Of a stretch of DNA of 64,000 nt, positions 1-11,980 are shown in pieces. Each line of letters opens with the position of its first letter. Position 1 is the first letter of the stretch. Origin of the DNA: Ahaetulla prasina (Eukaryota; Chordata; Lepidosauria; Squamata; Colubridae). Made by a program: the position numbers and the translations under genes. The notes under the pieces are model-generated. The model saw nothing but the letters and a program-made list of their open reading frames with translations. It was not told the DNA's origin and ran no database searches. The stretch is from positions 100,349,561 through 100,413,560 of the forward strand of contig NC_080540.1 in assembly GCF_028640845.1 (NCBI RefSeq), written 5' to 3'.

Positions 1-345
1 TTTGAGAGAATGTGGTTCTCAGGCATCTCAACTCCATAGTTTTTTGGAAGACTATCCACATTTATGAATTGTGTATGTGTATCTGTATCTTGAGGGTACA
101 AGAAGCAATGGGTGGAAACTGATCAAAGAAAGAAGCAACTTAGAACTAAGGAGAAATTTCCTGACAGTTAGAACAATTAATAAGTGGAACGACTTGCCTG
201 CAGAAATTGTGAATGCTCCAACACTGGAAATTTTTAAGAAAATGTTGGATAACCATCTGACTGAGATGGTGTAGGGGGCAGGGGGCAGGGGGTTGGACTA
301 GAAGGGGGCAGGGGGTTGGACTAGAAGGCCTCCAAGGTCCCTTCC
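1..345 (+). repeat. Non-LTR LINE 3' fragment (CR1-like)
   Basis: An open frame at 71-274 reads like the C-terminal tail of a CR1-type LINE ORF2: basic and Arg-rich, with a W-N-D-L-P motif (KWNDLPAEIV) followed by a short Lys-rich helix. After the stop come two G-rich copies of a unit containing GGGGGTTGGACTAGAAGG, then a CTCCAAGGTCCCTTCCAAC block, a typical reptile LINE 3' end. The fragment starts before the window and is 5' truncated. The family name is an inference; the C-terminal signature and 3' block are visible. Confidence 0.6.
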
Positions 346-498
346 AACTCTGTTGTTATATTATATTAAATATACTTGGTACAGATACACATATACACAC
401 AGAGGGGGAGAGAATGGCTTATGTTATACTTGGTACAGATACACATACACAACACACAAACAAACACGCACAGAGGGGGAGAGAATGGCTTATGTTAT

Positions 499-542
499 TA
501 CACACACACACACACATATACATACATACATACATACATACA

Positions 543-571
<29 letters not shown>
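499..571. repeat. (CA)n / (TACA)n microsatellite
   Basis: A CA run grades into about 13 units of TACA. It abuts the left side of the fold-back element at 578-767, and a second TACA tract abuts the right side. The small open frames here (Tyr/Thr/His repeats) are translations of the repeat, not genes. Confidence 0.95.
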
Positions 572-575
<4 letters not shown>

Positions 576-577
576 GT

Positions 578-767
578 GTGTGTGTTTTCGTAGGTTTTCA
601 CGGGTATAGGTATGTAGGTCTTGGCATTTTCGGGTCTTTTCCCGTGTAAGGTTGACCTTGTCGAAATGTCGCCGAAATACTCTCAACCTTACACGGGAAA
701 AGACCCAAAAATGCCAAGACCTACCTACCTACATACATACATACATACATACATACATACACACATA
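578..767. mobile_element. Fold-back element inside a TACA microsatellite
   Basis: Two arms of about 47 bp, 609-655 and 683-729, are inverted copies with two or three mismatches, separated by a 27-nt spacer containing GTCGAAATGTCGCC. The outer part (TTTTCG, GGTTTTC, then GGTATGTAGGTCTT) is shared with the arms of the larger inverted-repeat element at 26740-27607, so both belong to one repeat family. The right arm runs into (TACA)n at 724-767. No coding capacity. The relation to Penelope-like elements is an inference from the GAAAYGTCGCC block. Confidence 0.65.
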
Positions 768-1328
768 CATATCTCCTTGAGTGGTCACATGATTTTCCTC
801 TTGTTAATACTTTAAAATGGTTTTATAAGATACAAATACTGTTTCTTTGTTTCACTCTTACATAGTTCAACGTCTAAATCTCAGAAAGAAGTGCTCCTTT
901 GTTTTGCTTGGTTAGCTATAAGAAGTACTTGGCTACTTTTAAAAAGAATGGAAAATAACCTAGGTTCAATATTGAAACAAAATGTTTAATATTTACGCAA
1001 CTAAGTTCAGTTCTCATTCTGAAAAGGGTTCTTTTGAGCGTGTGATTTTGCCTCAGTTTCTTTCCTTTTATATATACGTACAGTATGCCAGATAGAATGA
1101 AATGTGAACAATGTACAGATTAGGATAGAAAATAAGAAAAGAATGCAGATTGGAAGTAATCTTGTCAGTATCTCATAATCAAGGATTTACTGAAATGAAA
1201 TCATAATTTCCATTTGCTAGTCTCATTTAGTGTGTGTTTGTGTGTATATACACACACATACACACAGTATATATGTATGTATGTATACTCTCCCCCAATG
1301 TTTTTTTTTAGACATTTCTGCAAATTAA

Positions 1329-1368
<40 letters not shown>

Positions 1369-2225
1369 AAAGTCTAACAAATACATTGGGGAAAGGGTGG
1401 GATTACCATTAGAATCATCATAAATGTTAAGAGAATGTTTGCTTCATGGACTGGATGGAAATGAGATACTGTTAACACATTAGGGCAATTGGTCCTAATT
1501 CACTCCTGGGTCCAAAATGTGATTTAAGAAACAGAATTCTGTCCTCACTGGACACATTCTGTTTTGTTTCATTAAAAGAAAACCTTCCTCATCTTGCCTC
1601 CATTATTCAACTATTAAAAGAGATTGGAATCAAATCATTGTGTTATTGCCACAAACATTGTGTATTTACAATGTATATTTATTGTATATTTACAGCATAT
1701 ATTTATTATACAATGTATAATTATAAATAATTATAAGGAGATAGACAATAGCACAATTGTATTATTGTCTCTTTGTATCTTCCCTCCTGATTAGCCTAAG
1801 TTCAGAATTTTTTTGAATCCAAGATTACAAGAGACATTATGACAAAACCATACAGAACCCACTCTAAAAAGAGGTAGTAATAGGCTAGCCACTTCTGTAA
1901 AGAAGGTGAGAGGAATGTAATCTCCAGCTTGAAGTTTCTTGGCCACCACCTTTGATGACAGCTGTCCAAATATCTCTCAAGAAAAGATCACAGCCTTTTA
2001 TGTAATTCCAGTGTGACTTGGCACAAGGACTTTCATTTTGACTAATCTTTTGATTTCTGCATTTGCTCACGCCATAATAATGCCTGAAGAATCCTGTCCC
2101 CATAATCTTGCAACCTTCTTCTAAATGCTGTCAATCTGATCTCAGGATCACTTGAATCTGAGGACAAATGTATTGATTATTGAAGCCAATGCTCCTCCAA
2201 TGAGCCTTACCAAAGTATTTAAGCA
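768..2225. other. ARHGAP26 terminal intron, no gene recognised
   Basis: AT-rich unique-looking DNA. It holds a short TG/CA-rich patch at 1230-1270 and a (TG)n microsatellite at 1331-1365. I see no exon, RNA gene or intact transposon. Placement in an intron follows from the ARHGAP26 last exon downstream. Confidence 0.6.
1331..1365. repeat. (TG)n microsatellite
   Basis: An uninterrupted TG run of about 17 units. Confidence 0.95.
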
Positions 2226-2437
2226 CCATGGTGGTGCAATGGTTAGAATGCAGTATTGCAGACTAATTCTGTCAATTGCCAGCAGTTTGATTCTCACCAG
2301 CTCAATCTTCCATCCTTCCGAGGTCAGTAACATGAGGACCCAGATTGTTGGGGGTAATATGCTGACTCTGTAAACCACTCAGAGAGGGTGGTAAAGCACT
2401 ATGAAGCGGTATATAAGTCTAAGTGCTATTGCTATTT
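2226..2437 (+). repeat. tRNA-derived SINE (squamate), copy a
   Basis: It begins with a pol III A-box-like head (GGTGGTGCAATGGTTAGAAT), continues with the body block AGGACCCAGATTGTTGGGGG, and ends with the tail TATATAAGTCTAAGTGCTAT. The same consensus recurs at 3799-4036, 14198-14390, 36692-36925, 37440-37645 and 39100-39327, which fixes its borders. Several per cent diverged, so an old copy. Confidence 0.85.
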
Positions 2438-3798
2438 AAGATAAGCAAGCACCAAAGTTTTTTGAAATGCTTTCCTAGCCCATATATTTTCTGGTTTTAT
2501 AAATCTCAAACTCTTCTGAACTAGCCTTATTCTAGTTCTAAGCCAGTAGATTGTTCTACAGCAAAGTAGTAAAATATGCATGATTTTAAATTAAGTGTAG
2601 ATGTTGCAGGAAGATCTATTGATCTGTAAAAAGAAGAAATAATTCTTCCAGAAAGTTAAGGATTAGCCTGTTATTGACTTTATTGGCATATCTGACTCTT
2701 GAAAGTTGGGAGTATTCAAAAGATTTTTGAAAGAGAAATCCAGGCTAATTTATCAAGAATAGACAGTGTGTTTAATTTACAGAATGCCAGGTATAGTTGC
2801 TAACTCATCAACACCTGATCTCTATTTTTACTGACTTCTGACTCATAACCTATTATTTCTTAATAACTATTCAGACTGAGGTGTCATAGTGTAATTATTT
2901 TTTTCTTTTGCTAAGGTATATTGTTTGCCTTAGGTTTAGAGAGTTTAATCTAAGATTACCCCGAGAAACAAAGATGGCTCCATTAGCTTCCACATCTTTC
3001 CAAATGTGTTTCTCTTGCTGTCTTGATTTATGTTTCCCAGCTGTCCTTATGTTTAATGTCTTCTTAGAATTTAAATCAGTAAAGGAAGGACTTTATCAAA
3101 GACAACTATAGGAAGTCCCTTTAATGAGCAGGTCAGCAAGAGATTTTTGTATCTAAAGCCCTGTTCGCTCCCAAGAGTGGGTTTTACATTATCTACATAG
3201 AAACAGCAATGGCTTCTTGACAATATTTCCTTCCTTTTTGCCTTCCTCCTCCTGTGGGTAACATGAATGGCCAGGCTTATGTAACCATGTTGTCATTAGT
3301 GTTTTTCATAAACAGGAATATAATTTTCTAATGCTTGTTAACTACATAAATACAGAAAGCTAAAAAAAAAAAAAAAAAGACCAGAAGGAAGACGGGAAAG
3401 AAAGGAGGTTGTAGGAAGAAATATTACACAGGGTGGAATTTTAGTTTAAGATATAGGCCACAGTGGGAAATTAAACCACAGTGCTACAGAAAAGGAGATA
3501 TTTTAGAGGAACTATGAATAAAGAGGATGAACTCTCCCTGAGACTTGAACTTCCTCCTGAAAAAAAAACACTAAGAGTCATAAAGCTGTGTGTGATTAAA
3601 GGATTATTCTTAATTTTATTCTTTGGGCTCCATTTTCAAAATTTAGATTGTAAGCTGTGTGGACTAGGTGAAGGGAAATCTCTTTGTTCATGAGTTAGTC
3701 TTTGAAGGTCTATTAACACAGAAGATGCAGGTTATTTGCCATTGATAGTAGAGTGACCAAATTAATCCTTGGAAGAAATTAAAAAGGAGAGATGGCAC
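2438..3798. other. ARHGAP26 terminal intron, no gene recognised
   Basis: Unique-looking AT-rich DNA with a poly(A) run near 3363-3378. Short open frames have no recognisable domain. No exon signal with a convincing protein match. Confidence 0.55.
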
Positions 3799-4036
3799 TA
3801 GCAATAGCACTTAGACTGATATACTGCTTCACAGTATTTTACAGCCCTCTCTAAGCAGTTTACAGAGTCAGCCTATTGCCCCCAATAATCTGGCTTCTCA
3901 TTTTACCGATTTCGGAAGGATGGAAGGCTGAATCAATCCTGAGCCAGTGAGAATCGAACTTCTGAACTGCTGGCAGTTGGCAATTGGCCAAATTAGCTTG
4001 CAATACTGCATTTTAACCACTGTGCCACCAAAGCTC
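3799..4036 (-). repeat. tRNA-derived SINE (squamate), copy b
   Basis: Reverse-oriented copy of the SINE at 2226: the tail (AGCAATAGCACTTAGACT) is on the left and the tRNA-like head (TTAACCACTGTGCCACCA) on the right. Confidence 0.85.
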
Positions 4037-4593
4037 TTGACTGCAGAACATAGAGATAGGTGGAAGCTTTTCTATTCTGGGGTAGAAAAGTGTGGGGAAA
4101 TGATGAATTCTAATCTAGTATTTCTGTACTCTGTTCTGGGCCCTTTATTGCTTATTTCCTAAGTTTCTTATTCTCCCTTCAGCAGACAAGAAAGATGTTG
4201 TGAGTGAAGGCAGATAAATATATATATATGTGTGTCCCAGGATAATATTGCAGATCTAATCTGAGTCAATCATTGGGACCAGAGATTTATTTTTTCAACT
4301 TCCGGACTCAAGCTGGAGCCTGTCTTCAGGGAACTTCTCTCTCTCCAGAATGGGTTTCAGTTTAAATTCTGGAATACATTCTAGTCGCACATTCTGGAGA
4401 AAGAGAAGTTCCCTGAGGCTGGGCTGACTGACTCCAATTGGGTCCTACAAGAAGGGTATTCCTTCATCTGCTTGGACTTCCTAAATTGACAGGAAAAGCA
4501 ATCCAGGAATGGAAGTCAAAATGGTTGCCTCTTCCGAATCAGGAAGCCTGGACTAGCTTCAAAGGATAAGTAGTATCCAGGAATGATTCAGAC
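4037..4593. other. ARHGAP26 terminal intron, no gene recognised
   Basis: Contains a local inverted similarity around 4316-4420 (GGAACTTCTCTCTCTCCAGA against TTCTGGAGAAAGAGAAGTTC), about 60 bp apart, probably a degraded fold-back repeat. Nothing else recognised. Confidence 0.45.
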
Positions 4594-4854
4594 CACGGGT
4601 GAAATCTACTTACCTTCCTTACCGGTTTGAAAGAGCATGCACTGTGCGTGCGTGCTCGCATCTCTCGCATGCGTGCGTGCATCACATGCACGCCCAGACT
4701 TCTACGCATGCGCAAAACCTTCTGCACATGCGCAGAAGGTAAAAAACACATAACGCCCCGGGTGAGTGGGCGGAGCTTCGGGATTGCCGAACTACCAGCC
4801 ACACTCGCTACCAGATCGCGCGATCCAGTCCAATCCGGGAGCATTTCACCCCTG
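4594..4854. mobile_element. hAT-like non-autonomous element (CAGGGGTGAAAT family)
   Basis: Ends CACGGGTGAAAT and ATTTCACCCCTG are imperfect terminal inverted repeats, flanked by a perfect 8-bp target duplication ATTCAGAC (4586-4593 and 4855-4862). Eight-bp duplications and CAG-type ends are the hAT signature. The interior is CpG- and CATGCG-rich. No transposase. Open frames across it on either strand are spurious. Confidence 0.85.
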
Positions 4855-4883
4855 ATTCAGACCCTCTCTGTATTCAAGGGGGA

Positions 4884-5286
4884 TGCTGTTATTCCTTGAT
4901 TTACAACCACAATTGAAGTCACAAGTTGTGATGGTTGTTAGCTGTGTGACATACATGATTTTATGACCATTTTTGCAGCAGTGAGAAAGTGAACACTGAA
5001 GTCAGAAAGCAAGCCCATTGTTCTCTATAGGGCATTTTGGGCAAGAAATCAGTAGTAAATGCTGTTTTCCCATAAAAAACTTCACAAATGTTGATCATGT
5101 GACCACAGGACACTGCAAACAGCCATAAATTGGCCTGGTACCTAGCATCCAAAATGCAGGCATGTGATTGTGTGCCTGGGTGGGGGAAGCAGTTGTCAGA
5201 ACTTTGAATCCAGGTCACAGGTCCCTTTTGTTTTTGTTGTTGTTCTGTGATCACGAAGCGACCGGTCATCAGTCAAGGACTATCTG
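4884..5286. mobile_element. Mariner-like element (TCCTTGACTTA ends), copy 1
   Basis: Left end ATTCCTTGATTTACAAC and right end GTCAAGGACTATCTG form the inverted ends shared by the copies at 5806, 15635, 19581 and 50437. The middle has the family's GATCATGTGACC and CCTAGCAT-type blocks. Diverged; borders approximate. No transposase frame. Confidence 0.6.
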
Positions 5287-5805
5287 TCATTCAATCTGTG
5301 TCCTCCTGTAGTTGAGAACAAACTTTTTTAAAAAAGCACAGCTGTCAATTATATAAAATCCACTCCATGCTGAACAAAAGAAACATGTCTTTAATACATT
5401 TGTGGTTCAGCTGTAAAATGAAAGGAGGATATTAATATCTGATTTCGAGTGATAAATAGAAATCGGGAGTACGGTGTCTTCTGCTTCCATTCCTCAGCTG
5501 AGAAATATGGCTATAAATCAACAAAAAACTGAGTAACAGAATGAGAGAAGACCTTGTCCCACCTCCTCCTCCATCTAGCTGTACTCTAGCTAGACCCACA
5601 AATTCAGTTCAGAGTGAAACATGCGTTTGTATATTTTTATCATGAACTAAAGATGAAAAAAGAGAAAGCACAGCAACTCAATGGGAGGAAGTTCCACAAT
5701 CATGCAGCAATTAACAAAGAGAATCCATGAGCTGTTCCAGATCACCGCCTGTCCATTTCCCACGTCTTAACAAATCAGTTTAGATGAAATTTCAATCCTT
5801 TTGTA

Positions 5806-6494
5806 CAGGTAATCCTCGACTTACAACAGTTAGGGACCGTTCAAAGTTACAACAGCACTGAAAAATGTGACTTCTGACCGTTTTTCATAGTTATGGCCTT
5901 TGGAGCATCCCCATGATTAGGTGATGAAAATTCAGATGTTTGGCAACTAGTTCATATTTATGACCGTCGTTGTGTCCCAGTGATGGGTTTCAAATTTTTT
6001 TACTACCAGTTCTGTGGGCGTGGCTTGGTGGGCATGGCTTGATGGGCGTGGCAGGGGAAGAATACTGTAAAATCTCCATTTCCACCCCACTCCGGAGGAA
6101 GGATACTGCAAAATCCCCAATTCCTCCCAATCAGCTGGGGCTTGGAAGGCAGAGAATAGATGGGGGCGGGGCCAGTCAGAAGTTTTACTACCAGTTCTCC
6201 GAACTACTCAAAATTTCCACTACCGGTTCTCCAGAACTGGTCAGAACCTGCTGAAACCCACCTTTGTTGTGTCCCCAGGTCCTGTGGTCCCCTTTTGAGA
6301 CCTTCTGACAAACAAAGTCAATGGGGGAGCCAGATTCACTTAACAACCGTGTTACTAACTTAGTAGCTGCAATGATTCACTTAACAACTGTGGCGAGAAA
6401 GGTCCTAAAATGGGAGAAAACTCACTTGGACAAATGTCTCACTTAACAACAGAAATCTTGGGCTCAATTGCGGTCATAAGTCAAGGACTACGTG
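5806..6494. mobile_element. Mariner-like element, copy 2, split by a hAT insertion
   Basis: Terminal inverted repeats CAGGTAATCCTCGACTTA and TAAGTCAAGGACTACGTG are flanked by TA on both sides (5804-5805 and 6495-6496), the Tc1/mariner target duplication. The body is interrupted by the hAT-like element 5978-6266. Removing that insert and one 8-bp duplication leaves a body of about 390 bp, like the other copies. Confidence 0.75.
5978..6266. mobile_element. hAT-like element (CAGNGGTGGGTTTCA family), copy 1
   Basis: Starts CAGTGATGGGTTTCAAA and ends CTGAAACCCACCTTTG, flanked by a perfect 8-bp duplication TTGTGTCC (5970-5977 and 6267-6274). The interior has the family blocks GTGGGCGTGGCTTGGTGGGC and CTACCGGTTCTCCAGAACTG. 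It lies inside a mariner-like element, so it is the younger insertion. Confidence 0.9.
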
Positions 6495-7699
6495 TATTCC
6501 CTTAAACTTTTCAAATCAAATGCTCATTTTCAAAGAATAGCATTCTTTCTTAGGCCTACCTAAATTTTTGTCACAGTATGATGACCATGAGAACTTGTAA
6601 GTCAATTGTCAAGTGTCCTTTGTACCCGCTCACAGGAGTTGTTCCCCACAGCAGCTAACCTTTTCTGGTTATGGCTTAACAACAATAACAACGTTAGCTT
6701 CCCTTCTACAGAAAATCAATAAAATGCTAATACTTTCCTTCCCCACCCATCCTATTGCTCTTCATATATACTACATTTTTATAGCACTAATTTGCCTAGG
6801 GCAAATTTGCCTAGATTGATTATAATAAATAAATAAATAAATAAAACTCTGATAATGCCTGGGAGCATCAGGATATGGCAATATATTAATAAACCTGCAT
6901 CTATAAGCCCTTGGCTTGCTTGCCTTTTAGTCTGCTGGCTTGCTGACAGGGCATTCACCTTGAAGAGGAATCCTTCTGAGTAGCAATGATGAGAAATGAA
7001 AGAAAATTGGGTATAAGCTGTGCATCCACCAATTCTAGGACATAATTCTGTTAAGCTAAGGGAAAGGCGTTACGAACTGGAGGAGGAGAGGGAAGATCAA
7101 TTGTACATGTTGTTTTGTCCTGGTTTCAGGTAAAAATGTAATGTTGAAACACCACACATGCAGAGAGGTGAGGTGAGGTGAGGTGAGGTGAGGTGAGGTG
7201 AGGTGAGGTGAGCAGAAACAAATGTCTCCTATGGAAAACAAACTGCTCCTTAGACTATAATAGCACGGATGAGTTCATGTTACAGCCAGATTGGTGGTTT
7301 CAAATGAGAATTTGAAATGAGAAACTGTGGCTCTTCACTATCAGCTTAGATATGGGCTTGATTTTAAGATTGTGAAACTAGCTAGTAGATGGAGCATTCC
7401 ACTGGTGGACAAAAAGTACTTCACAACATCTGGAAAACTGCTGTAACCTTGCCTGCCTGTTAGGTATGCTTTGACCTCAGGGGTCATTCTGAAAGGCAGG
7501 TCAGTGTCATGTGTGAATTAGAAGTGCAGATGGATGCAGATTTGCAAATGCAAATACACCAGAATACCCATGCCTTTTTGAGAGCTGAGAAAAAAAACAT
7601 CCACACAGGACTGAACTAGATTGTAGACCCCAATGTACAAAACTCCAAGGGGCACCATCAGGACAAAATGATGTTGCGTCTCTATCCCTACTTCTCTCC
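6495..7699. other. ARHGAP26 terminal intron, no gene recognised
   Basis: Unique-looking DNA apart from a short (AAAT)n near 6826-6845 and the AGGTG minisatellite at 7166-7212. No exon recognised. Confidence 0.55.
7166..7212. repeat. (AGGTG)9 tandem repeat
   Basis: About nine perfect pentamers AGGTG in a row. Confidence 0.95.
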
Positions 7700-8076
7700 T
7701 CAGCAATGCAGAACAAGAAACACCAGAACAACTAGACACAAGAACAGCTTTTTCCCAAAGGCCATCACTCTGCTAAACAAATAATTCCCTCAACACTGTC
7801 AGACTATTTACTGAATCTGCACTACTATTAATCTTCTCATAGTTCCCATCACCAATCTCTTTCCACTTATGTCTGTATGACTATAACTTGTTGCTGGCAA
7901 TCCTTATGATTTATATTGATATATTGATCATCAATTGTATTGTAAATGTTGTACCTTGATGAACGTATCTTTTCTTTTATGTACACTGAGAGCATATGCA
8001 CCAAGACAAATTCCTTGTGTGTCCAATCACACTTGGCCAATAAAAAAAAATAATTCTATTCTATATATATTTTGTT
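7700..8076 (+). repeat. CR1/L3-like LINE 3' end (ATTCT-tail family), copy 1
   Basis: Contains the C-terminal ORF2 stretch around ACCAGAACAACTAGACACAA (TTRHK), the stop after the LLNK-type codons, the 3' UTR and the diagnostic end TGTGTCCAATCACACTTGGC followed by CCAATAAA and a short ATTCTATTCT. Severely 5' truncated. The same 3' end occurs at 29771, 33463 (reverse), 51303, 59608 and 60957. Confidence 0.85.
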
Positions 8077-8124
8077 TTAAATTCTCAGATTTACACATTT
8101 AATAACCTGCATCTCTCTTTCCAG

Positions 8125-8213
8125 TTCATCCATCTCAAGAACCTGGTTGGTTGGAAGGAACCTTGAATGGGAAAATAGGATTGATTCCTGAGAACTATGT
8201 GGAATTCTTATAA
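8125..8213 (+). CDS. ARHGAP26: ARHGAP26 (GRAF1) last coding exon, end of SH3 domain
   Basis: ARHGAP26 is a cytosolic BAR-PH-RhoGAP-SH3 protein that stimulates GTP hydrolysis by RhoA and Cdc42; its SH3 domain binds proline-rich partners such as focal adhesion kinase. This exon encodes the final 28 full codons, [15 protein letters not shown] then [10 protein letters not shown] and a TAA stop at 8211-8213. The GWLEG and PENYVE blocks are the SH3 beta strands and ligand-binding surface, and ENYVEFL is the characteristic GRAF1 end. The acceptor is a polypyrimidine stretch ending in CCAG at 8124. The exon begins in phase 1 (TT completes a Val codon, as in mammals). One visible difference from my recollection of the mammalian protein is Ile where GKTG has Thr (GKIG). 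All other exons lie upstream of the window. GRAF-family paralogues are the only alternative; the ending and the neighbouring NR3C1 support ARHGAP26. Confidence 0.93.
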
Positions 8214-8380
8214 CTGGACATGTTCATAAACAACCCTGCTGAGCTTTTACATGGTATCCATGACAACTGATTAAGAGTATTGTAGATCATATGCTGTTTA
8301 CGACTGTGAAAAGCAAGGTGAAGGACTCTGATACCTGTTCAGAAGAATGTTCAATGTAAATAAAAAAAATGTATGTTTCT
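8214..8380 (+). other. ARHGAP26: ARHGAP26 proximal 3' UTR with candidate poly(A) signal
   Basis: Directly follows the stop. The first canonical AATAAA is at 8359-8364, followed by an A run and then a T/GT-rich stretch (8370-8400), so a short 3' UTR of about 160 nt is possible. In mammals this gene has a much longer 3' UTR, so this may be only the proximal site. Confidence 0.5.
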
Positions 8381-11300
8381 CTTTATATAATGTGTTGTTT
8401 GCACAAAAATGCAGCCGACAAAAGCTGGAAAGTGTTCTGCTGGGAGAATTGTTAATGCCACATTTCAAATTATGTTTTGTCTTAGACAAGATATGAATAG
8501 GATACGTGTAAATGTAGTAGCTTAAATTGAGCATGATTACTGGAGACAATTTAACTGGAATTCTATATACACACAGATATACACTCTTCCCCCCACCCAC
8601 CCACCCCAAAAAAAAAAAAGAAAAAAGAGAAGAAAAGAAAAGAAAATAAGGCAGAAATTGCAGAACTAGCTTTTTGGTGTCCTATATATGTTGGCGCCCA
8701 GGAAAGATCAGAAGAACAAAGATTTAGTTTTCCACTGCCTGGCAAAAACAAACATTGAATTTCCTGGGAAGAAAGCATGTCTGTCCCTTTTATCTTTAGC
8801 AAGTAAAAATAATGTTCTCATTGATCAAGCCACTAATGGCTTTCTTTTGCAGAGACTGGCTGTCCTTGATAGGGTTCACTCCATCCTCAGCATATAAATA
8901 ATTCCTATAATGAGAAATGCATCATTGCATGTAGACCAAAAACAACACACAGCAATACACATACTTTTACTTAGTTAATATCAAAGCAAGACATGGAACC
9001 AGATCTGAATATTTTCCACAGCTTGCATACATCGATGAAGATTCTAGTCAGCCAGGTAGAGTTGTCTGGAAGCAGCAAAATGTTTCAATCCAACAAGAAA
9101 AGAAGTCCAGTTGCCATGACTCAACTTCCATGCAGCTTGCCTAGTGTTTCCCTTCCCCCTTCCCAAAGAATCATCAGCATTATAAAGTCATTATCAAGTC
9201 ATATTTTGGACCAAAGCACATGAAGACTTTCTCACTCTTTCAATCAAAAACTTTTTTAAAGGTCTGGCTGAAATCCCTGCAATGTTTTTCAGGCAGGCCT
9301 ATCCTTCCTAGAGGTGAGTGAAATAGCAGCTTGTTTATATTAGCACTTAAAAGATCTGTTTTCTCTTTGTTGTCACCAGCACAAGTTGTAGAAACAAGCA
9401 CCCACATTTTCTGGAGTATTTCTCAGTTTTGGGGATCTTGGTTACTTCACTACTGTTTTCTGAAGTGTTGGCTCCTGTTTATTTCATAGACTGGCATGTA
9501 CAGGCTGCAGTTGCCCTGTACGCTCAATTCTCTTCAAAGCTTGTATTTATTATGTAGCCTAGTAACAACGTTAAAACTTGTGTGCGCGCGCATAAACACA
9601 CACTCACTCACTCTTATTTTAAGTTTTTCAATTCTTCGTAACTGATGTCTTTCAGTAAAGGCTGTCTTGGTGAAATATCTATTTAAGGCACACTAACCTT
9701 TATCTGAAGTTGTTCTCCAGATGTATTGTACATTATTTTTCATAGCTGTAGATTTTACACGTAAGGAAAACCGTGTTATTTGAAAGCCAAACATTTCTGA
9801 TACTGTGTTTGTATTTTCTTTTAAATAGAAGTGTTTAAATTGGAAATTTATGCTTTTCCCCCCCCCTGCCTTGCTCTGCTGTGTTTTCATACATTCGTGG
9901 CCATAGACAAGTTTCTGGTTTAATATGTGCTTTTTAATTTAATCCTAAATTGTTCAGTGGTGACATAGCTGTATTTTTCACTGACCTTTGTTTTAAAATT
10001 GAAGTGTAAATATGACAATTTGAAATATGTTGAAGTAAAAGATTTTTATATATTCAGATTTTTAATGGAAGTGTGGACATTTGAAAAGTATTTAACAGGA
10101 GTTACGCAATGTATATGCCAAAGGTTGAGTACGTAGCGTTCCCTGCTCAGTTTCATCTGATACCTTTTTTGTATAGCAGCTGGAGTTAAGCTTTGCACAT
10201 CTTTAATCTGTTTTAAGGATTATTTCTTGAATGTTTTTGAAAGAGAATAACAGGTATCCCCTCCTCGGATGCTTAGTTTATTTCAAAGGTCTTGTATTTA
10301 TTGAGCAACTGACATACATATTATATGCAGTTTTCATGACGTTTGAATTTTTTACATTTTGGGGGATGCATTTAATAGGCATTTCAGATTCCTAATGGTA
10401 GAATCAACATCGTTGCCATCATCATCATCCACATATCACTTTTTGGGGGAAGTTGCCTGCCTCTTTATAAAATACACATATTCACTTACACACATGATGG
10501 GAACAATTAAGAGTGAGTATAGGGCTTACATACTCTCCATGAGCAGATTAGTAGTTTCCATCCTCATTTAATATTCTGACAATCCAGAGCTAATCTTAAC
10601 TATAGTATATTAAAAAGATTCATAATCCATTATTCGGAACTGGCTTGTTTCAAGCATTTTTGTGGAATGTAGTTATAAGAATATTTCTGATTTTTTTTCA
10701 GAAATCTTTCCAATTCATGAGTTTTTACTTCTGCAGAATGGAGAAATGATTTTAAATTCCATTACAAAGCTCTAAGTGGAATGGAGGTCCTCTCATTTCT
10801 CTTCCAGAACCTATCTCCAAACAAACCCATTTACTTTCAAATGTATATAGCTAAGTGTGACCTAACTACCACATATACTTATTTCTCTCACATGAGACAC
10901 TGCCCAATGGGACTAAAAGCAATTTAACGACAGAATGTTTATTTTTTTCAGAGCAAACAAGTTTCTCTCCCTCAGAAGCTGCAGTATGTATGCAACTTAA
11001 ATAATATTATCTAATAAACTAAGTATGTGTAAAGCACTATCATATACTACCACTGCACATTATTATTCCAGGATTCATTTTTAATGACAAATGCAATTGA
11101 TTTTTTGTTTTATTTATTATTAAATCTTACAATTCGAGGTGATGCTGAGTATAATACCCATATTCTTAATAACGGAATAGTTTTCCATTATTAAGGCTTT
11201 CAAACACACCTAATGTACATAAGTTACAAAATTCTGAATTTCACCCCCTGTTTCTTGTAACTATGTTAGTTCACAAAGTTGGGACTATCTACTACAGAAA

Positions 11301-11980
11301 CTTTACATATCTACTCAAACTAAACTATTAAACTAGAGATATGCAATGTTTATCCTCTTTTCTCTCTGCAAGATATGTTACCCTGAAACAGAAAGAGGTG
11401 AAACATTCTGAAAGCAAAACCAGCAACTTTTTAAAACCTGCCTCCTATCAACCTTTAGCCTATGCCCAAATAAATTCTATTTCTGTTTCCTATTGAAAGC
11501 TGCCTTGAAGCTTTACACGCTCTTTGCTCACTGTATGACAACAACTGGTATACTGCATCCTGCTTGTACCTGGATGGCGTAAGTTAATACTAAGAAATAT
11601 GCTTTCTGTAACAGTACTTTGGTACTGAACTTTATAATTGTTATGTAAAGAAATACGTTGAAAAGACTTAACTGAAAAGATACTCTGTCCCAAAAAGGCA
11701 TCTTAACATACAGTAGCTAGATAACTCAGGGACTGCATTATTTTGACATCTACAGCCTAGTAATTGAAGTTGATTAAGGGTCGTTCCACTAAGTAAGCAA
11801 ATATTTCTACAATTTTTCAGGCTAAGTTTTTTTCAAGGACCTGTATAAAGTTTTAACTTAGACATTGTTCAACCATCAGATTTTTTTAAAGAGACTGCTA
11901 TCATCAGGAAGAGAATACCTCCATAGTTATTGGCCCCAATAATCTCAGAATTTATAACACTTCTTTTGTGTATCTTAGAG
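8381..11980 (+). other. Repeat-poor block, probable distal ARHGAP26 3' UTR then intergenic
   Basis: Some 3.6 kb with no recognisable SINE, LINE or DNA transposon, unlike the DNA on either side. It is rich in ATTTA and T-runs, as expected for a long vertebrate 3' UTR. A further AATAAA is near 11469-11474 (GCCCAAATAAATTC). Where the transcript ends cannot be told from sequence alone. No other gene is recognised. Confidence 0.4.
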
